Below are positions 60,887 to 64,000 of a stretch of DNA of 64,000 nucleotides, piece by piece. This DNA is from Asanoa siamensis. Lineage in GTDB: Bacteria > Actinomycetota > Actinomycetes > Mycobacteriales > Micromonosporaceae. The translations under genes and the position numbers were made by a program. Each line of letters starts with the position of its first letter. Position 1 is the first letter of the stretch. The DNA lies in NCBI RefSeq assembly GCF_016862555.1, contig NZ_BONE01000022.1:53075-117074 (forward strand), written 5' to 3'. Below the pieces are notes generated by a model. That model saw only the letters and a list, made by a program, of their open reading frames with translations. It did no database searches and was not told the origin of the DNA.

Positions 60887-61369
60887 ATGACGGATCTCCG
60901 GGTGGTGTCCGACGACGACTGGCGGTTGTGGCGCGACCTACGACTGGCGGCGTTGGCCGAGGCGCCCTATGCCTTCGGATCGACGCTCGCCGACTGGCAG
61001 CACGCGGGCGAGGACCAGTGGCGCGACCGCCTGCGCATCCCGGGCGCCCGGGACCTGGTGGCCTACGTCGACGACTCGCCGGTCGGAATGGCGAGCGGCG
61101 TGCCGGCGGGCCCGGCCACGATCGAGATCATCTCGGTCTGGGTAAGCCCGGCGGGCCGAGGTCGCGGCGTGGGCGACGCGCTGATCGGCACGCTCGTCGC
61201 CTGGGCGGCGGAGGAACGCTCGGCCGGGGCACGCCTCTCGGTGCGCCCGACCAACACCCAGGCCATCCGACTCTACGAACGCGCCGGCTTCATCCACGTA
61301 GGACCCAACCCGGACGACCCAGACGAGATCCTCATGACACACCGGGGAAAGGAAGACCCGACCGCGTAG
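60887..61369 (+). CDS. GNAT family N-acetyltransferase
   Basis: A 160-residue acetyltransferase. The acetyl-CoA motif is VSPAGRGRGVGDALIGTLV at about residues 86-104, in the R/Q-x-x-G-x-G/A form; SVRPTNTQAIRLYERAGF is the closing N-x-x-A-x-x-x-Y motif. The acceptor is unknown. ATG 60887 follows no strong ribosome site; the region before it (AGGAGGTGAGGC at about 60862-60873) has a good one a little far upstream. Two inverted repeats follow the stop. Nothing nearby suggests a resistance role. Confidence 0.88.
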   Translation: MTDLRVVSDDDWRLWRDLRLAALAEAPYAFGSTLADWQHAGEDQWRDRLRIPGARDLVAYVDDSPVGMASGVPAGPATIEIISVWVSPAGRGRGVGDALIGTLVAWAAEERSAGARLSVRPTNTQAIRLYERAGFIHVGPNPDDPDEILMTHRGKEDPTA

Positions 61370-61371
61370 CG

Positions 61372-61391
61372 GTGGCCTCCCCGAAGGCCAC
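61372..61391 (+). terminator. Hairpin just after the GNAT gene
   Basis: GTGGCCT and AGGCCAC pair around a 6-base loop, 2 bp past the stop. The stem is only 7 bp, so this is a weaker call than the other hairpins. Confidence 0.5.
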
Positions 61392-61474
61392 GCGGCGCAT
61401 TGTGCCCTCTCAACTCGCACGACTGCCGCGTCGCGCCACGAAACATTGCCCCCGCGCAGCGGCCCCGAACGACG

Positions 61475-61506
61475 GGAGGGGCCGGCCGCGAAGCGGTGGC
61501 CCCTCC
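61475..61506. terminator. Hairpin terminator before the DUF916-type gene end
   Basis: GGAGGGGCC and its complement form a 9-bp stem enclosing an inner CCGC-GAA-GCGG stem. It lies 12 bp past the minus-strand stop at 61519 and can also catch transcription from the GNAT side. The 105 bp between the two hairpins hold no gene that I can see. Confidence 0.7.
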
Positions 61507-61518
61507 GTGGGTCTCGCG

Positions 61519-62517
61519 TCAGTGGTGCCGCGGCCGGTAGCGGGTCCCGTCCGCGGCGCGCGCCGAGTAGCGCCGGCGGCGTACCGCGACCAGGATCGCG
61601 AAGGTCAGCACCAGCAGTGCGCCGATGATCGGGCCGACCCAGACCCACCAGTTCTCGACCACCTTGGCCACCATGCTCAAGCCCGGCGCCGCGATCGTGA
61701 CCGCGAACTCGCGCTTGCGTTTGACCGTGCCGCTCGCCAGTTCCAGGTCCAGGTGCCAGGCGCCGTCGGGGAGCTTGGCGTCCAGGGCCGCGACCACGAT
61801 GCCGCTCGCGCCCGGTGCCAGTGTGGCCGCCGTCGCCAGGCGGTACGGGCCCGCTCGCATGCTGCCTGGCCCGCCCGACAGGTTCAGCGTCCCGTTGATG
61901 TCCAGTGCGCGCTCGCCGGTGTTCTTCACCAGTGTCGAGATCCGCGGTACGCCGTCCTCGCCCCGGGCGGCGGTGACCTCGCCGATGTCGAAGCTGGAGA
62001 TCGGCTCGCCGCCGGGGCCGACGCTCAGGTAGACCCGGATCCCTGCCCGGCGGATCGCGCCGATGTTGCCGCCCTTGTCGGGGGCCGCGCGCGTCTCGGC
62101 CCAGAGCACCGCGTACCGCTCGCCGCGCGACGCCCGCGCCGGCACCGCGATCGTCGCCTCGACGTCGAGCGTCTCCCCCGGGTCGAGGACGGCCTTCGAC
62201 ACCGACACCTTCGTCCACGACGTCAGTTCGTTGCCCTCGTGGTCCGTACCGAACGCGAACTCGTTGCCCACGATGCTCGCCGCGCCGGGGTAGATCTCGA
62301 ACTCACGCCTCTCGTTGGACTGGTTCGCCACCTCGAAGCTCCGGCGGATCGTCGTACCCGGGCTGAGATGGTCCACGATGTACATATGCGCGCGCGGGTC
62401 CGCCCGTCGTGCCACGGGCGCTTCGAGTAGCCGGACGCCCACCTGTTCGTCAGCCCCCGCCGCGGCCGGGGACGACGGAATGACGACCGCGGCCACGAGG
62501 GCCGCGATCGCCACCAC
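61519..62517 (-). CDS. DUF916-type cell-surface protein with C-terminal anchor
   Basis: A 332-residue exported protein with an N-terminal signal (VAIAALVAAVVIPSS, cleavage after PAAAG) and a C-terminal membrane helix VGPIIGALLVLTFAILVAV followed by a basic tail. The body has two beta-sandwich parts; the first resembles the DUF916/WxL-protein peptidoglycan-binding domain: SPGTTIRRSFEVANQSNERREF and LDPGETLDVEATIAVPA, then AVLWAETRAAP. In firmicutes this domain accompanies WxL proteins. The gene follows a WxL-like gene 13 bp upstream in the same operon. GTG 62517 lacks a ribosome site, so translation probably depends on the upstream gene. Confidence 0.72.
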   Translation of the reverse strand: MVAIAALVAAVVIPSSPAAAGADEQVGVRLLEAPVARRADPRAHMYIVDHLSPGTTIRRSFEVANQSNERREFEIYPGAASIVGNEFAFGTDHEGNELTSWTKVSVSKAVLDPGETLDVEATIAVPARASRGERYAVLWAETRAAPDKGGNIGAIRRAGIRVYLSVGPGGEPISSFDIGEVTAARGEDGVPRISTLVKNTGERALDINGTLNLSGGPGSMRAGPYRLATAATLAPGASGIVVAALDAKLPDGAWHLDLELASGTVKRKREFAVTIAAPGLSMVAKVVENWWVWVGPIIGALLVLTFAILVAVRRRRYSARAADGTRYRPRHH

Positions 62518-62530
62518 GAGGTGCAGCCGG

Positions 62531-63073
62531 TCACGCGACCGAATGGGTCACCGTCCCGGTGTAGTTGCCGGCGACAGCGCCCGCCGGGACCGCCACGGTG
62601 AGGCTCGGGTTCCACTCCACCGCGTTGGAGCCGAGACCGGTCGCCGTGTAGACCGTCTGCGGTGCGGTGGTCAGCGTGGTCAGGAGCAGGTTCTTCACCG
62701 GAACGGGTACGCCGGAGACGATGGTCGGGAGCGCCGGCGACGTGTAGGTGACGGCGGAGGGCTGGATGACCTGGCCGGCGCCGCCCGCGCCCGTGACGTA
62801 GGTGGTGGAGGCGACGCTCGCCGTCCACGAGAAGGCCAGCAGGCCGCGCTGGTCGGTGACCCGCACCATGCCGAGGTTTCCGGTGATCGTCCCGCCCGTG
62901 ACGCCGCTGCCGAGCGCGGCGGTGGCCGGTGCGGTGATGGTCAGGCCGCCCGCGGTGACCGCGAAGGTGACGGTGGTCGGGGCCGAGGAATCCGCCGCCA
63001 CAGCGGGCGCGGCTCCGATCCCCAGCGCGGCGGCGACCGCCACGATGGCCGCGAAGGTGACGCGTCTGTACAT
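62531..63073 (-). CDS. Small secreted WxL-like protein
   Basis: A 180-residue secreted protein. The Sec signal is MYRRVTFAAIVAVAAALGIG with cleavage after APAVAA. The mature part is Ala/Thr/Gly/Val-rich and beta-stranded: VTFAVTAGGLTITAPATAAL, then FSWTASVASTTYVTG, and the end LTVAVPAGAVAGNYTGTVTHS, a closing strand pair seen in WxL-like surface proteins. The classic W-x-L itself is absent (the tryptophan is in WTA). It has no anchor of its own and probably binds the wall or the partner encoded next. ATG 63073 follows GAGGAG. The 174 bp before it are less G+C-rich than usual. Confidence 0.68.
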   Translation of the reverse strand: MYRRVTFAAIVAVAAALGIGAAPAVAADSSAPTTVTFAVTAGGLTITAPATAALGSGVTGGTITGNLGMVRVTDQRGLLAFSWTASVASTTYVTGAGGAGQVIQPSAVTYTSPALPTIVSGVPVPVKNLLLTTLTTAPQTVYTATGLGSNAVEWNPSLTVAVPAGAVAGNYTGTVTHSVA

Positions 63074-63208
63074 GGGGCTACTCCTCACGAACCACGCCCT
63101 GCACGGGCGTCACGATGGTGGAAGCTGCGAAATCACCATAAGAACCTCTCACATCACCAAGCCGACTAATCGCCAAAAAAACCCAGGTCAGCAGGGGAAA
63201 CAGGGGCA

Positions 63209-63237
63209 TTGACAAAATCTGGTTGTACGTAAAGACT
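63209..63237 (+). promoter_or_regulatory. Promoter of the HTH-SRPBCC operon
   Basis: A consensus -35 TTGACA (63209-63214) is followed after 17 bp by AAGACT (63232-63237) as a -10 candidate, 10 bp before the ATG at 63248. The spacing would give an almost leaderless transcript. Confidence 0.45.
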
Positions 63238-63247
63238 TGTTTTCGCC

Positions 63248-63805
63248 ATGAGAGATGTCCTGTACCTGGAGCAGATCGAGCAGGCCGAAGCCCTGCTCAA
63301 ACCGCAGCGCATCGAGGTGCTGCGGCAGCTGGCCGAGCCCCGCACCTGCACCGAGGTCGGTGCGCAGCTCGGTCAGAGCCCGCAGCGCGTCTACTACCAC
63401 GTCAAGCGCCTGGTCGAGGCCGGGCTGGTCACGCAGGTGTCGGAGCGCAAGGTGCGCGGCATCAGCGAGGGGATCTACCAGGCGGGTGCCCGGTCCTACT
63501 GGTTGTCACCGCGCCTGGTCGGTCGCATCGGCGGCCTGCGCCGGGCACAGGACGAGCTGAGCCTCGGCTACCTGCTCGACCTGATGGAAGAGGTCCAGGC
63601 CGACATCGGTGCCCTGGACCGCACTGCTCCGGAGCTGCCGTCGATCGGCCTCTCCGGTGAGATCCACATCCGACCGGAGCAACGCCCCGAGTTCCTCGCC
63701 GACCTCCAGTCGACGTTGCAGGAGCTGTTCACCCGCTACGGCGGAGCCGAAGGCGACGCCTTCAAGCTCGCCGTGGCCTGCTACCCCAAGGGAGACGAGA
63801 AATGA
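63248..63805 (+). CDS. Winged-helix regulator of the ArsR/HTH_20 type
   Basis: A 185-residue regulator. The DNA-binding part (residues about 15-85) contains LLKPQRIEVLRQLAEPRTCT, EVGAQLGQSPQRVYYHVKRL and VEAGLVTQVSERKVRG. The C-terminal half is helical with FRLAVACYPKGDEK-like closing strand (here FKLAVACYPKGDEK), common in regulators paired with SRPBCC proteins. Its stop overlaps the next gene's ATG by 4 bp. ATG 63248 is the first start after a TTGACA promoter. The ligand is unknown; the partner is probably the protein encoded downstream. Confidence 0.82.
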   Translation: MRDVLYLEQIEQAEALLKPQRIEVLRQLAEPRTCTEVGAQLGQSPQRVYYHVKRLVEAGLVTQVSERKVRGISEGIYQAGARSYWLSPRLVGRIGGLRRAQDELSLGYLLDLMEEVQADIGALDRTAPELPSIGLSGEIHIRPEQRPEFLADLQSTLQELFTRYGGAEGDAFKLAVACYPKGDEK

Positions 63806-64000
63806 CCGTGATCGCCAAGGCCCGCGTCAACGCTCCGATCAAGCAGGTGCGGCACGCGCTCACCGACGCAGCCGAACTGCGCGTCTGGCTCGCCGAGCAC
63901 GCGGAGGTCGAACTGCCGCAACGGTACGCGTTCTGGGGCCGCTACACGCCCGAGGGCGACGCGCCGCAGCAGCGGTTGACCCGGGCCGACGACGACGGTG
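63802..64000 (+). CDS. SRPBCC (START-like/AHSA1) protein, cut by window end
   Basis: Only the first 66 codons are present, beginning MTVIAKARVNAPIKQVRHAL. The start strand, the helix QVRHALTDAAELRVWLAE and the following strand YAFWGRYTPEGD are the usual start of an AHSA1-type SRPBCC domain, which binds hydrophobic ligands. ATG 63802 overlaps the stop of the upstream regulator as ATGA. The rest of the gene lies beyond the window. Confidence 0.75.
   Translation, partial: MTVIAKARVNAPIKQVRHALTDAAELRVWLAEHAEVELPQRYAFWGRYTPEGDAPQQRLTRADDDG

Noticed and set aside
1..64000. tRNA, rRNA, CRISPR array, insertion sequence or prophage
   Set aside because: No cloverleaf with a T-loop, no regularly spaced repeats, and no transposase, integrase or phage structural gene were found by reading both strands.

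Overview
The window is very G+C-rich DNA with dense genes, many GTG starts, 4-bp ATGA/GTGA stop-start overlaps, several starts without a clear Shine-Dalgarno sequence, and C/G-rich hairpin terminators without U-tracts. Together with families such as DUF574-type methyltransferases, ECF sigma factors paired with DGPF proteins, a bacterial fungalysin, PPOX/F420-type oxidoreductases and a short-loop CydA, this points to an actinobacterium. A Micromonosporaceae member is my best guess, but this is inferred from gene style only. No rRNA, tRNA, CRISPR array, insertion sequence or prophage was seen. It looks like ordinary chromosomal arm or core-flank sequence. No stretch longer than about 300 bases lacks a gene.

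Layout. 1-3.4 kb: two tandem LysR regulators and a DUF3311/sodium-solute symporter pair. 3.4-7.4 kb: the phosphate ABC importer pstSCAB (minus strand, no phoU beside it). 7.6-12.7 kb: a lipoprotein, a methyltransferase, hydrolases, a secreted lamin-tail protein, a PadR regulator and a DinB-like protein. 12.7-17.7 kb: two divergent metallopeptidases (secreted M36, membrane M48). 17.7-20.2 kb: MarR regulator with a drug-type MFS pump sharing an operator motif, then a decayed lectin. 20.2-25.5 kb: VOC and PPOX proteins, glyA, a KAS III enzyme, a frameshifted FUSC-type membrane protein and a DoxX-like protein. 25.6-31.1 kb: two convergent glycosyltransferases, a membrane protein, and the coupled alr-ddl pair for D-Ala-D-Ala. 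31.0-36.3 kb: a response regulator/histidine kinase/GerMN-like lipoprotein operon, divergent from cydAB.

36.4-40.9 kb: a coupled small-peptide/Cys-His protein pair, an ECF42-like sigma factor with its DGPF partner, RidA, and an HTTM/DCC three-gene operon. 41.0-47 kb: a fused double ABC exporter with one degenerate ATPase half, an M28 peptidase and a DUF1579-like protein. 46.9-53.1 kb: amidohydrolase, class C beta-lactamase-like hydrolase, SDR, an ArsR regulator with a near-perfect 28-bp operator, an MFS pump, and a methyltransferase fused to a kinase-like remnant. 53.3-57.3 kb: CYTH-CHAD protein, STAS protein, a secreted protein and a Tat-exported PHP metallohydrolase. 57.3-61.4 kb: a second sigma/DGPF module (sigma gene frameshifted), a DHFR-like reductase, an MFS pump and a GNAT. 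61.5-64 kb: a DUF916/WxL-like cell-surface pair and the start of an HTH-SRPBCC operon.

Themes are phosphate and cell-envelope physiology, export pumps each with a local regulator, and secreted hydrolases. Two structural traits stand out. Six convergent gene pairs overlap at their 3' ends by 4-50 bp, while other convergent pairs share a hairpin. Three otherwise intact genes carry a single-base frameshift, which may be real decay or sequencing error. I found no clear defence island or other complete novel system. The best candidates for something undescribed are the 36.4-37.2 kb coupled pair, the kinase-remnant methyltransferase at 52.2 kb, the HTTM/DCC operon and the DUF916/WxL-like pair.
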